Assembly: GCA_025454405.1 (NCBI GenBank)
Contig: JALOON010000049.1
Coordinates: forward strand, 124,001-188,000
Reading direction: 5' to 3'
Source of the DNA: Oscillatoriaceae cyanobacterium Prado104
GTDB lineage: Bacteria; Cyanobacteriota; Cyanobacteriia; Cyanobacteriales; Microcoleaceae
DNA: 64,000 nt
Shown piece after piece: positions 15,493 to 25,609 of this stretch; positions within the stretch are counted from its first letter, which is position 1, and each line of letters starts with the position of its first letter. The notes under the pieces are model-generated. The model ran no database searches. It was not told the origin of the DNA and was given only the letters and a program-made list of their open reading frames with translations. Both the position numbers and the translations under genes were made by a program.

Positions 15493-16290
15493 TCATTTTG
15501 CCGAGCGCCGGAGTCGCTTTCGCTGGGCGCGGGCCGCGCCTAAAGCGCCGATTCCGAGCATCGTCCCGAACAGCGTGACGGGTTCGGGAGCTAACTGAGC
15601 TCTAACGCTGAAGTCTTGGAAATCAGCGTCATCTCCGCCACCGTCGTCAAAGGAGATTTTTGTGCCTTGGGCGAGCTGGGCCATTGTCACCGATTGAAAT
15701 CCTTCCGATCCGACACCGCCGTTGTTTGCGGAAAAGGACTCAGTGGAGCCGTAGTTAAGGTTGAAGTCACCAAAGACGGCTTGCTGGCAGCCGGCTGCGA
15801 GGCATTCAGTTCTCCGGAAGCGACTGTTGGCGGCAAACCATTCGGGGCTGTTCATAAAGGTACTCGACGAGACGTACTGCTCGAACTGCAGCCCGCTGCC
15901 CGTATCGCTCCACAGTAGGAGTGCGTAAAGCTGGTCTTTGAGAAAGGTGAAGGTTTGACCCCCGGAACCACTGTTGGGAAAGACTGTGTTGCCTGCTGTT
16001 CCTTTCCATTCATCAGCCGGGCCGTTGTCTGAAGATTTGATTTCGTAAAACAGCCTGGATATGTTGCTGTAGCCGGTGTTTCCCGACTGGGCTTGGGCTA
16101 CCCACAAACTAGACTGGTACATTCCGTGAGATTCGTCGAAGGTAAAGCGGACTGTTGTTTCTTCGTCGAATTGGATGCCTGTCGTCCCGAACATGAAAGC
16201 TCGAGCTGGCGTGCAGACGCCCAGCAAGATGGCAGTTGCTATGCTGGCGATCGTCCAGGATGTTTTTTTGCCTGAGGTTAATGCTGTCAT
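15493..16290 (-). CDS. PEP-CTERM sorting-domain protein
   Basis: A 265-residue exported protein. Seen: an N-terminal signal peptide (TIASIATAILLGVCTPARA), a beta-rich middle with no enzyme motif, and a C-terminal PEP-CTERM signal: APEPVTLFGTMLGIGALG followed by a basic RKRLRR tail. Family knowledge: such proteins are handled by an exosortase (EpsH/XrtC type) and often reach the surface or extracellular matrix. No exosortase is in the window. Two Cys in the middle (ECLAAGCQQ) may form a disulfide. ATG 16290 follows GGAGGAATCAGGGTT; the longer frame to 16410 is unlikely. Confidence 0.88.
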   Translation of the reverse strand: MTALTSGKKTSWTIASIATAILLGVCTPARAFMFGTTGIQFDEETTVRFTFDESHGMYQSSLWVAQAQSGNTGYSNISRLFYEIKSSDNGPADEWKGTAGNTVFPNSGSGGQTFTFLKDQLYALLLWSDTGSGLQFEQYVSSSTFMNSPEWFAANSRFRRTECLAAGCQQAVFGDFNLNYGSTESFSANNGGVGSEGFQSVTMAQLAQGTKISFDDGGGDDADFQDFSVRAQLAPEPVTLFGTMLGIGALGAARAQRKRLRRSAK

Positions 16291-16410
16291 AACCCTGATT
16301 CCTCCAATAAAATTGTTAGGTGGTTGATGCTGGGGATGGCGCAAGCTTGCTGGAATTTTGGATAGCATTCGCGATCGTACTACCGATCGGCGAGCCCCCG
16401 AGCTTGCCAA

Positions 16411-17254
16411 AGATTCTACAAAGCGGTGTCGAATAACTATGTCTTTGAGTAGATGAGTGGTCTGTTCCTTTCAGAGTAATTACTGATACCAGACTGCCAT
16501 AACTTAATATGTTCTCGCAAGATTTTGAACCCGTATTTATTTAAAACTTACAATATTTACCGTTCGATACAACCATCTAAAGTTCACTGCAAGACTAGGA
16601 ATTATTAGCTTTCACGATTAATTCATGATTTTTTTTTCTCTGGGCTTGTAAAGTTTTAGTGAAGGCAACCTCAAAAATATCGATAATACTTACGCATGAG
16701 ATACCCAAAATTGTTTTTGTTTGCCAAAATACCGGATCGCAGTTTTAACGATCGTGAAAAACAGGGTTTCTTTGGTAATTATACGTAAGTTGCGATCGAC
16801 TTTGCCAGCACCGAACTCAGTAAATTCTGTGAAGGTCCCAGTCTGGAGCTGGTCGATCGGGGTGGTATGCTTCAAGGTGTTGGGTAATTCCCGAGGTGAG
16901 ATGTGTGAAGTGGTAGGGGGTAAGTTCAAGGTGGGAGGGACTTGCACCTAACACCTAGAACCTGAAAACTCAAACCTCAAACCTCAAACCTCAAATCAGT
17001 AAGTTTTTAGGCTATTCGCAGCTTGTGTTTAATGAGGTAAACTTACTATTAATCCAGAAACCGGGTCGTTGACGCCGCGAACCTCCGGGACTGTCTCAAA
17101 CTAGCTGTAGGTGTTGGGACGATCGATCGAAAAATAAGTCATTCGTAACAGATGTTGAAGGAAGAAAACTTTTTACCAATAATCAATTCCTGAGTTTTAC
17201 ATACTCGGACAAAGCTTTGCCCGTCCTCTGGTTTCACGGTTGTAAAATTACCCG
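16411..17254. other. Gene-free stretch of about 840 bp
   Basis: No convincing gene. It holds parts of dispersed repeats (AGAAACCGGGT at about 17055) and a CTCAAAC short tandem run at about 16970-17000. Small open frames here lack ribosome sites and family-like sequence. Confidence 0.6.
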
Positions 17255-18904
17255 CTACAGTTCTCCAATCAGCCAGTAAGTTTGCATTTTGCCCTTACCT
17301 TTAACTGGGATGTGGCCCCGTTCTTCAAAAATAAATTTCTCCCTCAAACGTTCGTAAGTTGCCGCGGTTACCTGAATTTTTCCCGGCAATCCGTTCGACT
17401 CCATCCGCGAAGCGACATTTACAGTATCGCCCCACAAATCGTAGCTAAACTTGCTAATTCCAATAATTCCCGCCACTACCGAACCGCTATTAATCCCGAT
17501 CCGCAAGTGAAAACCCTCTCCGATTTTATCATTAAACCGACCTAAAGCTGCTTGCATCTCCAGGGCTAACAGCGCGATCGCCTGTGCGTGATCGGTGCGC
17601 GGAGTCGGCAAGCCGCCAACTACCATGTAAGCGTCGCCAATAGTCTTAATTTTTTCCAATCCGTGGGCTTCAGATAGCTTGTCAAACTCAGAAAAAATCG
17701 CGTTGAGAATTTCCACCAACTGACTCGGAGTTTTGTGAGATGCAAACTCTGTAAAACCCACTAAATCGGCAAACAACACGCTCACTTCGTCAAAATGGTC
17801 GGCGATCGGCTTTTGTTGTTGTTGCAATCGCTCGGCGATCGGCTTTGGTAAAATATTCAGCAGCAATCTCTCTGTTTGTTTTTGCTGCAATCTCAGCGCT
17901 GCTTCGGCTTGCTTGCGCTGGATCGTCGCGCCTAGCTGCGTCGCCACCGCACTTACTAATTCCAACAACCGAGGCTGGCAGGAAAGAACTTTTTCGCGAT
18001 AAAAAACCAAAACAGCCAGCACCTCGCTGTCCGCCATTATCGGCACTCCAAAAGCAGCTTTTAAGCCCACACCAGCCGCCATTTCCGCTCGCAGAAAAAC
18101 TTGTTCGCTGGCAGTAGAAACATCTTCAATCCATTCAGACTGCTGGGACTGCCAAATCCTCCCCGGCAGCCCGATTCCGGGAGCAAATGTTAACTGCCAG
18201 CTTGCCTTTCTGAATTCTGACAAACGAGGCTCGCTGACATACCTGCCTCTAGCGCATTTTAATATTTTGTCTTCGCTGCTAGGAATCCAAGCTTCCCCCA
18301 CATTCCATTCAATTGTCCGACAAATCAATCCTAAAATTACGTCGATCGCCGACTCAAAATCATCGGATTTGCTAATCGCTTGCGTTGCTTTCAGCAGCAA
18401 GGTAGTTTCCATTTCCACCTGTTGACGATCGCTAATTTCTTTTTGCAGGAGTTGGTTTTGCTCGGTCAGTTGTTGATTTTTTTCTTGCAATTCTCTTTGC
18501 AAGTTGCGCACGGCAAGCTGATTGCTGACTCGCGCCAATACTTCTTTAACTTGAAAAGGTTTTGTAATATAATCAGCGCCGCCAATTTCAAAGGCTTTTG
18601 CCTTATTTATTGCTTCTTCTAATGCCGTGAGAAAAATAATGGGAATTTCCTGATATTGCGGTTCGGCTTTTAATTTTTTACACAGTTCGTAACCGTCAAG
18701 TTGCGGCATCATAATATCCAGCAATATCAAATCCGGGCGGCTGGATTCGATCGCCTCCAAAGCCGAAAAACCGTTAGTCACTGGTCTAACTTTATAGCCG
18801 TGTTTTTGTAAAATTCTAATCAACAAACGCAAGTTATCTGGCGTATCGTCAATTACTAAAATATCAGCTCGATCGCTATTAGTTCCCCGTGCCTTCATCT
18901 GCAT
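17255..18904 (-). CDS. Response regulator - GAF - class III adenylate cyclase
   Basis: A 549-residue signalling enzyme. Order: REC at about 15-130 (ILVIDDTPDN, phospho-acceptor in LILLDIMMPQLDGYE), coiled coil at about 135-170, GAF at about 180-325, then a class III cyclase at about 365-549. Metal Asp residues are in VLFADLVGF and IGDAYM. Substrate-choosing Lys lies in EKIKTIGDAYM and Asp in FSYDLWGD, the pattern for ATP, so cAMP is the expected product. The transition-state Arg is in NVASRMES. ATG 18904 follows GGAGG with 9-base spacing and lies inside the end of the upstream kinase gene (26-base overlap), so phosphorylation by that hybrid kinase is a natural hypothesis. Confidence 0.92.
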   Translation of the reverse strand: MQMKARGTNSDRADILVIDDTPDNLRLLIRILQKHGYKVRPVTNGFSALEAIESSRPDLILLDIMMPQLDGYELCKKLKAEPQYQEIPIIFLTALEEAINKAKAFEIGGADYITKPFQVKEVLARVSNQLAVRNLQRELQEKNQQLTEQNQLLQKEISDRQQVEMETTLLLKATQAISKSDDFESAIDVILGLICRTIEWNVGEAWIPSSEDKILKCARGRYVSEPRLSEFRKASWQLTFAPGIGLPGRIWQSQQSEWIEDVSTASEQVFLRAEMAAGVGLKAAFGVPIMADSEVLAVLVFYREKVLSCQPRLLELVSAVATQLGATIQRKQAEAALRLQQKQTERLLLNILPKPIAERLQQQQKPIADHFDEVSVLFADLVGFTEFASHKTPSQLVEILNAIFSEFDKLSEAHGLEKIKTIGDAYMVVGGLPTPRTDHAQAIALLALEMQAALGRFNDKIGEGFHLRIGINSGSVVAGIIGISKFSYDLWGDTVNVASRMESNGLPGKIQVTAATYERLREKFIFEERGHIPVKGKGKMQTYWLIGEL

Positions 18905-21515
18905 GATGCGATTCCTCCGCCTCGGCAATTAAATTGAGAATTTTCTGGTAATCAAAATTATCGAGATAACCCTGGAGGATTTGAGTAAATTCAGGAAAAG
19001 CGTCCCGGATTTCCTCAATTGTCGCGACTATTAAGTCAAAGTCAGCGCTGCGGATAACCTGTCTCATGTTACCGATCCATTCTGCGGGTAATTCTGGCAG
19101 AAAAGCAAGCACAGCATTTGAAGATGACTCAGATAGAGCGTTTCGAGCGCTTGCAGAACCGGAGTCGGCCAAGCTAGAACTAGAATAAATATAATTCACC
19201 CCCAAATGTTTGTTGAGCGTCTCAAATATATCTGTTTTGCGGAAAGGTTTTCTGATAAAGTCGTCACATCCAACCAATAAAGCAAAAGACCGCCGTTCCT
19301 CAATTGTACTGGCTGTGAGGGCAATAATCTTCGGAATAGGGAATTCCCGACGGACAGCGGTGCTTTCCCCTCTCGCTGCTTGCTCTTCCTCTCTTTCCTG
19401 GATTCTGGCTCTAATTTCGATCGTCGCTTCGTAGCCGTCCATCACCGGCATTCGCAAATCCATCAAAATTAAATGCGGCTGCCAAATTTCCCAGATTTCT
19501 ACTGCTTCTGTGCCGTTGCTGGCCTCTTGCAGGGGGAAACCTAAGGGAGAAAGCATTTTGACTAACAGTTGGCGGTTGTCTTCGCGATCGTCCGCAATTA
19601 AAATGCGATATTCAGGCTGATTCGGTGCCAGTGCAATAACTTCGCGTTCGATTTTTGGAGGTACGATCGCGCTGGCATCAATCACCTTAGCTGCTATCTC
19701 AAATCTAAAAGTTGTACCGCGTTCGAGCTGGCTTTCTACAGCAATATCGCCGCCCATCAGCCTGACAAATTGGCGGCTGATGGTCAATCCTAAACCCGTA
19801 CCTTTTTGAGTTGTTTGACCGGATTCTGTTTGCACGAATGCTTGAAAAAGATTGCCCAATTCTTCCGGCGCAATACCAACCCCCGTATCTTCTATTTCAA
19901 ATTCCAAAAACAGCGCCTGAGAAATATCTAAATCGCCCGCCATCGCACCTGCACCGGCTGGCGGACTATTAATTGTCAAATTCTCTGAATTTGCAGGATT
20001 TTCTGCGCCGAGACTCGCTGCGCCTGCTGTCTCCTTGCCGGTTGGTTGTGGCGCGCGATCGAAGCCATCCATCGCATCACCTGCATTGGCACTAACAGCA
20101 GGTCTAACTCTGACAGACACCCCGCCGGTTTGCGTAAATTTCAGCGCATTGCTGAGCAGATTGATCAGCACTTGACGCAGTTTTATTTCATCGGTTCGCA
20201 CGTACCGAGGAACATCCGTACTGCGCAGGAACAGCAACTGCAAGTCTCGAGATCGGGCGCGCAATTGAAACATATCTTGCAAGTCGTCAAGCAAGCGATA
20301 CAGATCGAAGTTGCTGGGAAACAATCCCATCCGCCCCGCTTCAATTTTTGCTAAATCTAAAGCTTGATTGATTAAAGTCAGCAAGTGTTCGCCGCTGCGG
20401 TGAATTATTCGGAGATTTTCTCGGTCTTCTGCTGTCAGGTTCGGACTGGGTTCGATGATTTGAGTAAAACCGAGTATGGCGTTGAGGGGAGTGCGCAACT
20501 CGTGGCTCATGTTCGCCAGAAACGTGCTTTTTGCTCTGTTTGCTGCTTCGGCGGCTGAGGCGGCTTGTTGCAGTTGTTCGGTGCGTTCGACAATTTCTGC
20601 TTCTAAGGTGCGCTGGTAATTTGCGAGAACTCTTTCTGCTTCTTTGCGCTCGCTGATGTCTTGAATAACTGCGATCGCATAGGAAATATTGCCGCTGCTA
20701 TCAAAGATTGGCGTTGCACTTACCTCCAAGGTAACTATTAAACCGTACTGGGTGATTTGTACGTTATCAACTTTGACAAATTCCCCTTGCAGCGCCTGCA
20801 AAATCGGAAAATTTTCCGGTAAATACAGCTCGTCGAGGTTGGGGTTATAAAGTCGATCGTTTGATGGCAATTGTTGGGCTGCCCTTCCCAGGATCGTATT
20901 TGCTCCTAGCAATTCCCGCGCTGCATGGTTCAAATAGGCGATCGAACCGTCGGAATTGTAAACAGATACCCCCACCGGCAAAGCTGCTAAAAATTGATTC
21001 AGCCTGCTTTCATTTGCTGAGAGTTCTGCGTTAGCTCTGATTAATTCCTGGTTGACTCTCGTTAGTTGCTCATTAATTTGTTGTCGCTTGGCAGTTTCAA
21101 TTGCTAATTTGCGATCTTGCAAGTAACTGTGTACTGCTTCGATTACTGTCAACTTCAAGTCTTCTTGCTGCCAAGGTTTGGGGATGTATCGGTACAGCTT
21201 GGCATACTTAATACTGTTGCAGAGGGCTTGTAAGTCGGCTTGCCCTGTCAGCATGATGGTCAGGGTGTCGGGCGATTGTTCGTGAATTTGTCTGAGCAGT
21301 TCGTCTCCTTTGATATCCGGCATGATATAATCGGAAAGCACTAAAGCTATTTCATTCTCGTCTGCTTGCAAATCTGCTAGCAATTCTAAAGCATCGGCTC
21401 CGCCTTCTGCTGTTTCGATGATGCACCGATCGCCGATCGCCTTTTTTAGTTCGATTTTTAAACTATTCAAAACATCCGGCTCGTCATCTATACAAACAAT
21501 CACAGGTTTTTTCAT
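18879..21515 (-). CDS. Hybrid histidine kinase REC-PAS-HK-REC (copy 1)
   Basis: An 878-residue soluble hybrid kinase. Order: REC (1-120; VCIDDEPDV, LSDYIMPDIKGDE), coiled coil, PAS (about 180-300; GVSVYNSDGSIAYLNHAA), HisKA with ANMSHELRTPLNAILGF near 335, HATPase (LINLLSNALKF, DTGVGI, GTGLGL), second REC at about 640-770 (ILIADDREDNRQLL, MDLRMPVMDGYEA) and a helical tail. No transmembrane segment. It is close in sequence to the next gene upstream (22274-24898), a tandem duplicate. Its ATG overlaps the stop of a decayed response regulator in ATGA form. The adenylate cyclase gene overlaps its 3' end. Confidence 0.95.
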   Translation of the reverse strand: MKKPVIVCIDDEPDVLNSLKIELKKAIGDRCIIETAEGGADALELLADLQADENEIALVLSDYIMPDIKGDELLRQIHEQSPDTLTIMLTGQADLQALCNSIKYAKLYRYIPKPWQQEDLKLTVIEAVHSYLQDRKLAIETAKRQQINEQLTRVNQELIRANAELSANESRLNQFLAALPVGVSVYNSDGSIAYLNHAARELLGANTILGRAAQQLPSNDRLYNPNLDELYLPENFPILQALQGEFVKVDNVQITQYGLIVTLEVSATPIFDSSGNISYAIAVIQDISERKEAERVLANYQRTLEAEIVERTEQLQQAASAAEAANRAKSTFLANMSHELRTPLNAILGFTQIIEPSPNLTAEDRENLRIIHRSGEHLLTLINQALDLAKIEAGRMGLFPSNFDLYRLLDDLQDMFQLRARSRDLQLLFLRSTDVPRYVRTDEIKLRQVLINLLSNALKFTQTGGVSVRVRPAVSANAGDAMDGFDRAPQPTGKETAGAASLGAENPANSENLTINSPPAGAGAMAGDLDISQALFLEFEIEDTGVGIAPEELGNLFQAFVQTESGQTTQKGTGLGLTISRQFVRLMGGDIAVESQLERGTTFRFEIAAKVIDASAIVPPKIEREVIALAPNQPEYRILIADDREDNRQLLVKMLSPLGFPLQEASNGTEAVEIWEIWQPHLILMDLRMPVMDGYEATIEIRARIQEREEEQAARGESTAVRREFPIPKIIALTASTIEERRSFALLVGCDDFIRKPFRKTDIFETLNKHLGVNYIYSSSSLADSGSASARNALSESSSNAVLAFLPELPAEWIGNMRQVIRSADFDLIVATIEEIRDAFPEFTQILQGYLDNFDYQKILNLIAEAEESHHADEGTGN

Positions 21516-22190
21516 AACTTTGCTAGCCCCGATTTTTTATTGTTTGCAGGACTGGGGCCAAAGTAGTTTGACGCGCTCCCGAGAGCGATCGGGCGCGCCA
21601 CCAGCATCCGCAGTGTAGAATAAGTGCTTGAGTCTTTTTTTATTAACTCTTCACCCTTCCAACCCGCACCTTCTTTTACCCGCAGTTTCACTGCATTGAT
21701 ACCCCGCCCGGCCGACACCACTTTAACAACCTCGGGATATTTTTGGTAAGTTCCTTGGATCTGATATCTTGCACCATTCTCAGAAACCCGGTTTCTGGCA
21801 AAGATCTTGCGTAAAATCCGATATTTACCGCCAGAAATTCGGTGTCTCGCTTGTATGTTGGAAATGGTGCAAAATGTCAGTTGAATCTCAGATCTTGCAA
21901 CAATGTCTGTGGGGGTTTTTTGTGGGGTGAGGGCGGGTTTATTTAAGTTGTTTGCTGCGTTTAATCCGATCGGCGAACCCGCCCCTACAGGATCCCTACA
22001 GGATTGTCGATCGCGCTGCAATATCTCAGTTGAATGAAAATTTTTGCAGTTTTACTCCCCAGCATCAACCCGTCAAAAAACACAGTTTTCTCCTGCAAGT
22101 CTTGCAGAAAATTCCCAGGAGATTCTAACTGGTTTTTGAGGTTGACTTTTAGCTCCCTTACCTGTAGTAGCATAGCTGGCTGGCGATTCC
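21512..22190 (-). pseudogene. Decayed response regulator, duplicate of 24895-25287
   Basis: Fragments line up with the intact regulator at 24895-25287 in order. Near 22173-22050 the frame gives LKVNLKNQ and FLQDLQEK, matching LKMQLKQ and LIEDFQEK. Near 21760-21700 it gives YQKYPEVVKVVSAG, matching HQKHPKVVKVMLTG. The very end reads GLAKL and a TGA that overlaps the kinase ATG, as in the intact copy (GIAKL, ATGA). The phospho-acceptor region is lost and replaced by repeat DNA (about 21775-22020). It is therefore a relic, though the retained terminal codons may still matter for translation of the kinase. Confidence 0.75.
21775..22020. repeat. Repeat block interrupting the decayed regulator
   Basis: It contains TTGCACCATTCTCAGAAACC, an AAACCCGGTTTCTGG hairpin unit, GGGCGGGTTT / GAACCCGCCCC, and CAATATCTCAGTTGAA at the right. 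These pieces recur in the family B element at 9786-10010. Confidence 0.6.
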
Positions 22191-22273
22191 TTTTTAGTCC
22201 GAAGTTATTAAAATTAAGAAGTTGTTAAAAAATGTTGCGATCTTGTTATCGAGAGCGAGTTTCCCGCTCGAAC

Positions 22274-24898
22274 CTAATCTCCGCTGTTTGATTCCTCTGA
22301 CTCGGCAATTAAATTGAGAATTGCCTGATAATCAAAATTATCGAGATGGCCCTGAAGCAGTCGGGCAAATTCCGGAAAATCCGATCGAATTTCCTCTATT
22401 GTTGCAACAATTAGATCGAGATCGGCGCGGCGAAGGACCTGTCTCATATTACCGATCCATTCAGCAGGCATTTTGGGCACAGCAGCGAAAGAGGTACTGG
22501 AGGTGGAATCAGAGATCGAGCTGCGATCGGCCCTCGAACTAGAGCTAATTAAGTCAGAATAAATATAGTTCACCTCCAAATGTTTTTGCAACATATCAAA
22601 TATATCTGTTTTGCGGAAAGGTTTTCTGATAAAGTCGTCACAACCGACCAACAAAGCAAAAGACCGTCTTTCTTCAAGTGTACTAGCTGTCAAAGCAATA
22701 ATCTTCGGAATTGGGAACTCAGGATTGGGAAAATCCGTCTGGCCGCTTGCTTGTCTGTCTTCCTCTGTTTGCTGGATTTTAGCTCTAATTTCGATTGTCG
22801 CTTCGTAGCCGTCCATCACCGGCATTCGCAAATCCATTAAAATTAAATGCGGCTGCCAAATTTCCCAGATTTCTACTGCTTCTGTGCCGTTACTGGCTTC
22901 TCGCATCTCAAAACCCAAGGGAGAAAGCATTTTGACTAAAAGTTGGCGGTTGTCTTCGCGATCGTCCGCAATTAAAATGCGATATGCTGGCACATCCGGT
23001 GCCAGTTCGATAACTTCGCGTTCGATATTTGGGGTGGCAATCGTCGCAGAATCAACCACCTTAACGGCAATCTCAAATCTAAAAGTCGTTCCGCGTTCTA
23101 GTTCGCTTTCTACCGCAATATCTCCTCCCATTAACCTAACAAATTGACGGGCGATCGTCAATCCCAAACCCGTACCTTGTTGGGCTTTTTTCCCGGATTC
23201 TGTTTGCACGAATGCTTGAAAAAGATTCTCCTGTTCTTCTGGCGCAATGCCAACGCCTGTATCTTCTATTTCAAATTCTAGAAATAAGGAGCCATCAATA
23301 TTTAAATTCCCGGCGGCGGCCGGTGCTTCGCACTCAAGCTGACGGCTAATTAGGACATTTTCTGCATCATTGCTGGCTGCTATCTCGGAAGTTGTCAAAT
23401 TGTCTGGGGGATTGGCAGTTTCTGTTTCCTCCTCCGTTCCTTGGGTGGTATTCCCGATCGCCTCAGTTGCATAACGGCTAGTGTCTTTGGTTCTAACTCT
23501 GACAAATACCCCGCCGATTTGCGTAAATTTCAGCGCGTTACCGAGCAGATTGATCAGCACTTGACGCAGTTTAATTTCATCGGTACGCACGTACTGCGGC
23601 AGATCCGTACTGCGCTGGAAAAATAATTCTAATTCTTGCCTTTTAGCGCGCAATTGAAACATATTTTGCAAGTCGTCAAGCAAGCGATACAGGTCGAAGT
23701 TGCTGGGAAACAATCCCATCCGCCCCGCTTCAATTTTTGCTAAGTCTAAAACTTGATTGATTAAAGTCAGCAATAGTTCGCCACTGCGGTGAATAATTCG
23801 GAGATTTTCTCGGTCTTCTACTGTCAGATTCGGGCTGGGTTCGATGATTTGGGCAAAGCCGAGTATGGCGTTGAGGGGAGTGCGCAACTCGTGGCTCATG
23901 TTCGCCAAAAACGTGCTTTTTGCTCTGTTTGCTGATTCGGCGGCTGAGACGGCTTGTTGCAGTTGTTCGGTGCGTTCGGCAATTTCAGCTTCTAAGGTGC
24001 GCTGGTAATTGGCGAGGAATCTTTCTAATTCTTTGCGCTGGCTGATATCTTGAATAACTGCGATCGCGTAAGCAACATTGCCGCTGTTGTCAAAAATCGG
24101 TCTGGTGCTAATTTCTAGGGTTACTACCAACCCGTATTGGCTGATTTCTACTTCATTAACCTTGGCAGCTTCCCCTTGCAGCGCCTGAAAAATGGGAAAA
24201 TTTTCGGGAAAATATAGCTGGTCTTTTTCACTATTATAAAATTGAGAATTGGCAATTAATTGTTCCACATTGCTTGCCATACTGGTGTCTACCAGCGCAG
24301 TATCTGTAATCAGCATCTGCTCCGCTGCATGATTGATATAGGCGATCGAGCCGTCGGGATTGTAAACAGATACTCCCACGGGCAAAGCTGCTAAAAATTG
24401 CTGCAACCTGCTTTCCTTGGCTGCCAATTCCTCGTAGGCGATCCTTAATTTCTCGTTAGCTTCTCGTCCTTTAATCACTTCATCCGCTAACTTGCGATCT
24501 TGCAAGTAACTGTGTACTGCTTCCACTACAGTTAATTTCAAATCTTCGGTGTGCCAAGGTTTGGGGATGTAGCGGTACAGCTTCGCATACTGGATCGCGT
24601 GGCCGACAGCATCTAAATTTGCTTGGCCCGTCAGCATAATTTTCAGCGTATTGGGCGATCGTTCGTGAATGATGCGGAGCAGTTCGTCTCCTTTGATATC
24701 CGGCATGATATAATCGGAAACTACTAGAGCTATTTCGTGTTCCTCTGCCTGCAAATCTGCCACCAATTCTAAAGCATCTTCGCCCCCTTCAGCAGTTTCG
24801 ATGATGCACCGATCGCCCACTGCTTTTCTCAATTCGATCTTTAAGCTGTCTAAAACGTCAGGTTCGTCATCAATACAAACAATCACAGGTTTTTTCAT
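22274..24898 (-). CDS. Hybrid histidine kinase REC-PAS-HK-REC (copy 2)
   Basis: An 874-residue near-duplicate of copy 1, with the same domain order: REC (VCIDDEPDVLDSLK, VSDYIMPDIKGDE), coiled coil, PAS, HisKA (ANMSHELRTPLNAILGF), HATPase (LINLLGNALKF, DTGVGI, GTGLGL), REC (ADDREDNRQLL, MDLRMPVMDGYEA) and the tail WIGNMRQVLRRADLDLI. Differences gather in the PAS domain and in the loop before the G box. ATG 24898 is chosen because it matches copy 1 and overlaps the stop of the preceding response regulator as ATGA; the frame open to 24949 is that gene's shadow. About 370 bases of relic and repeat DNA separate it from copy 1. Confidence 0.95.
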   Translation of the reverse strand: MKKPVIVCIDDEPDVLDSLKIELRKAVGDRCIIETAEGGEDALELVADLQAEEHEIALVVSDYIMPDIKGDELLRIIHERSPNTLKIMLTGQANLDAVGHAIQYAKLYRYIPKPWHTEDLKLTVVEAVHSYLQDRKLADEVIKGREANEKLRIAYEELAAKESRLQQFLAALPVGVSVYNPDGSIAYINHAAEQMLITDTALVDTSMASNVEQLIANSQFYNSEKDQLYFPENFPIFQALQGEAAKVNEVEISQYGLVVTLEISTRPIFDNSGNVAYAIAVIQDISQRKELERFLANYQRTLEAEIAERTEQLQQAVSAAESANRAKSTFLANMSHELRTPLNAILGFAQIIEPSPNLTVEDRENLRIIHRSGELLLTLINQVLDLAKIEAGRMGLFPSNFDLYRLLDDLQNMFQLRAKRQELELFFQRSTDLPQYVRTDEIKLRQVLINLLGNALKFTQIGGVFVRVRTKDTSRYATEAIGNTTQGTEEETETANPPDNLTTSEIAASNDAENVLISRQLECEAPAAAGNLNIDGSLFLEFEIEDTGVGIAPEEQENLFQAFVQTESGKKAQQGTGLGLTIARQFVRLMGGDIAVESELERGTTFRFEIAVKVVDSATIATPNIEREVIELAPDVPAYRILIADDREDNRQLLVKMLSPLGFEMREASNGTEAVEIWEIWQPHLILMDLRMPVMDGYEATIEIRAKIQQTEEDRQASGQTDFPNPEFPIPKIIALTASTLEERRSFALLVGCDDFIRKPFRKTDIFDMLQKHLEVNYIYSDLISSSSRADRSSISDSTSSTSFAAVPKMPAEWIGNMRQVLRRADLDLIVATIEEIRSDFPEFARLLQGHLDNFDYQAILNLIAESEESNSGD

Positions 24899-25287
24899 AA
24901 CTTCGCAATCCCGGATCGGATCGTCTCGATTAATTCTTTGCTCTTCCAAGGTTTGTAGAGGCAGCAGTATAAATCGGCGCTTTTTACTGCCCGTTTTACT
25001 GCTGCTGCGTCCGCCTGTCCGGTCAACATAACTTTAACAACCTTAGGATGTTTTTGGTGAATTTTAATTAAAAGTTCATCTCCTTTAATTCCCGGCATCA
25101 GCCAATCCGAAACAACTACGATCACTTGCTCTTTTTCTTGGAAATCTTCAATTAACTCTAACGCTTCATCGCCACTTTCCGCTAATTCGTAAAAATACTT
25201 ATCTTTAAATTCTTGTTTGAGCTGCATCTTAAGAGTATTCAAGACATCCGGTTCATCATCAACGCAAAGAATTACAGGCTTATTCAT
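24895..25287 (-). CDS. Single-domain response regulator
   Basis: A 130-residue stand-alone receiver. Seen: LCVDDEPDVLNTLK (acidic pocket), VVSDWLMPGIKGDELL (phospho-acceptor Asp near residue 63), VMLTGQADAAAV (Thr switch) and LYKPWKSKEL (conserved Lys). There is no output domain, so it acts as a phosphate carrier or by protein contact, like CheY. Its stop overlaps the start of the copy 2 kinase (ATGA), implying coupled translation and a phosphorelay partnership. ATG 25287 follows GAGGAGAAAA, a good ribosome site. Its receiver resembles the N-terminal REC of the two hybrid kinases. Confidence 0.93.
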   Translation of the reverse strand: MNKPVILCVDDEPDVLNTLKMQLKQEFKDKYFYELAESGDEALELIEDFQEKEQVIVVVSDWLMPGIKGDELLIKIHQKHPKVVKVMLTGQADAAAVKRAVKSADLYCCLYKPWKSKELIETIRSGIAKL

Positions 25288-25412
25288 TTTTCTCCTCTTT
25301 GTTTAATTTAACTGTGTCGGGCGCAGCATTCAAGATGTTCGCAAAAATCAGATCTTCACGTTTAATTTCAGCGAACTCTCCAAATTCTTTGGTATTAATC
25401 CATTCAGCCTAT

Positions 25413-25538
25413 GCGATACCAAATCCGGTTGGGCTACCCCCTTGTCGGTCGATCGCCAATTTCTCCCTGCCCTCACTCTCCCCCTTTCCCCTTCTCCCTA
25501 TCGGTAAATAGGGATTTTTAACTCGGATTTGGTATGAG
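25413..25538. repeat. Inverted-repeat element in the signalling operon
   Basis: ATACCAAATCCGGTT (25416-25430) and AACTCGGATTTGGTAT (25520-25535) are inverted copies enclosing a CT-rich stretch. It fills much of the 322-bp gap between the response regulator and the kinase at 25610-27034 and looks like a small non-autonomous element. Confidence 0.55.
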
Positions 25539-25609
25539 ATGGTGCGGGGTTAAGGTCGATCGCACTCGGTTTTTGGTGCAGGTACAAACATACCTCTTCC
25601 CACCGTATT

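Noticed and set aside
16690-16951. Opposed small frames in the gap between the PEP-CTERM and cyclase genes
   Set aside because: No ribosome site, no conserved pattern, and part of the sequence is repeat DNA.
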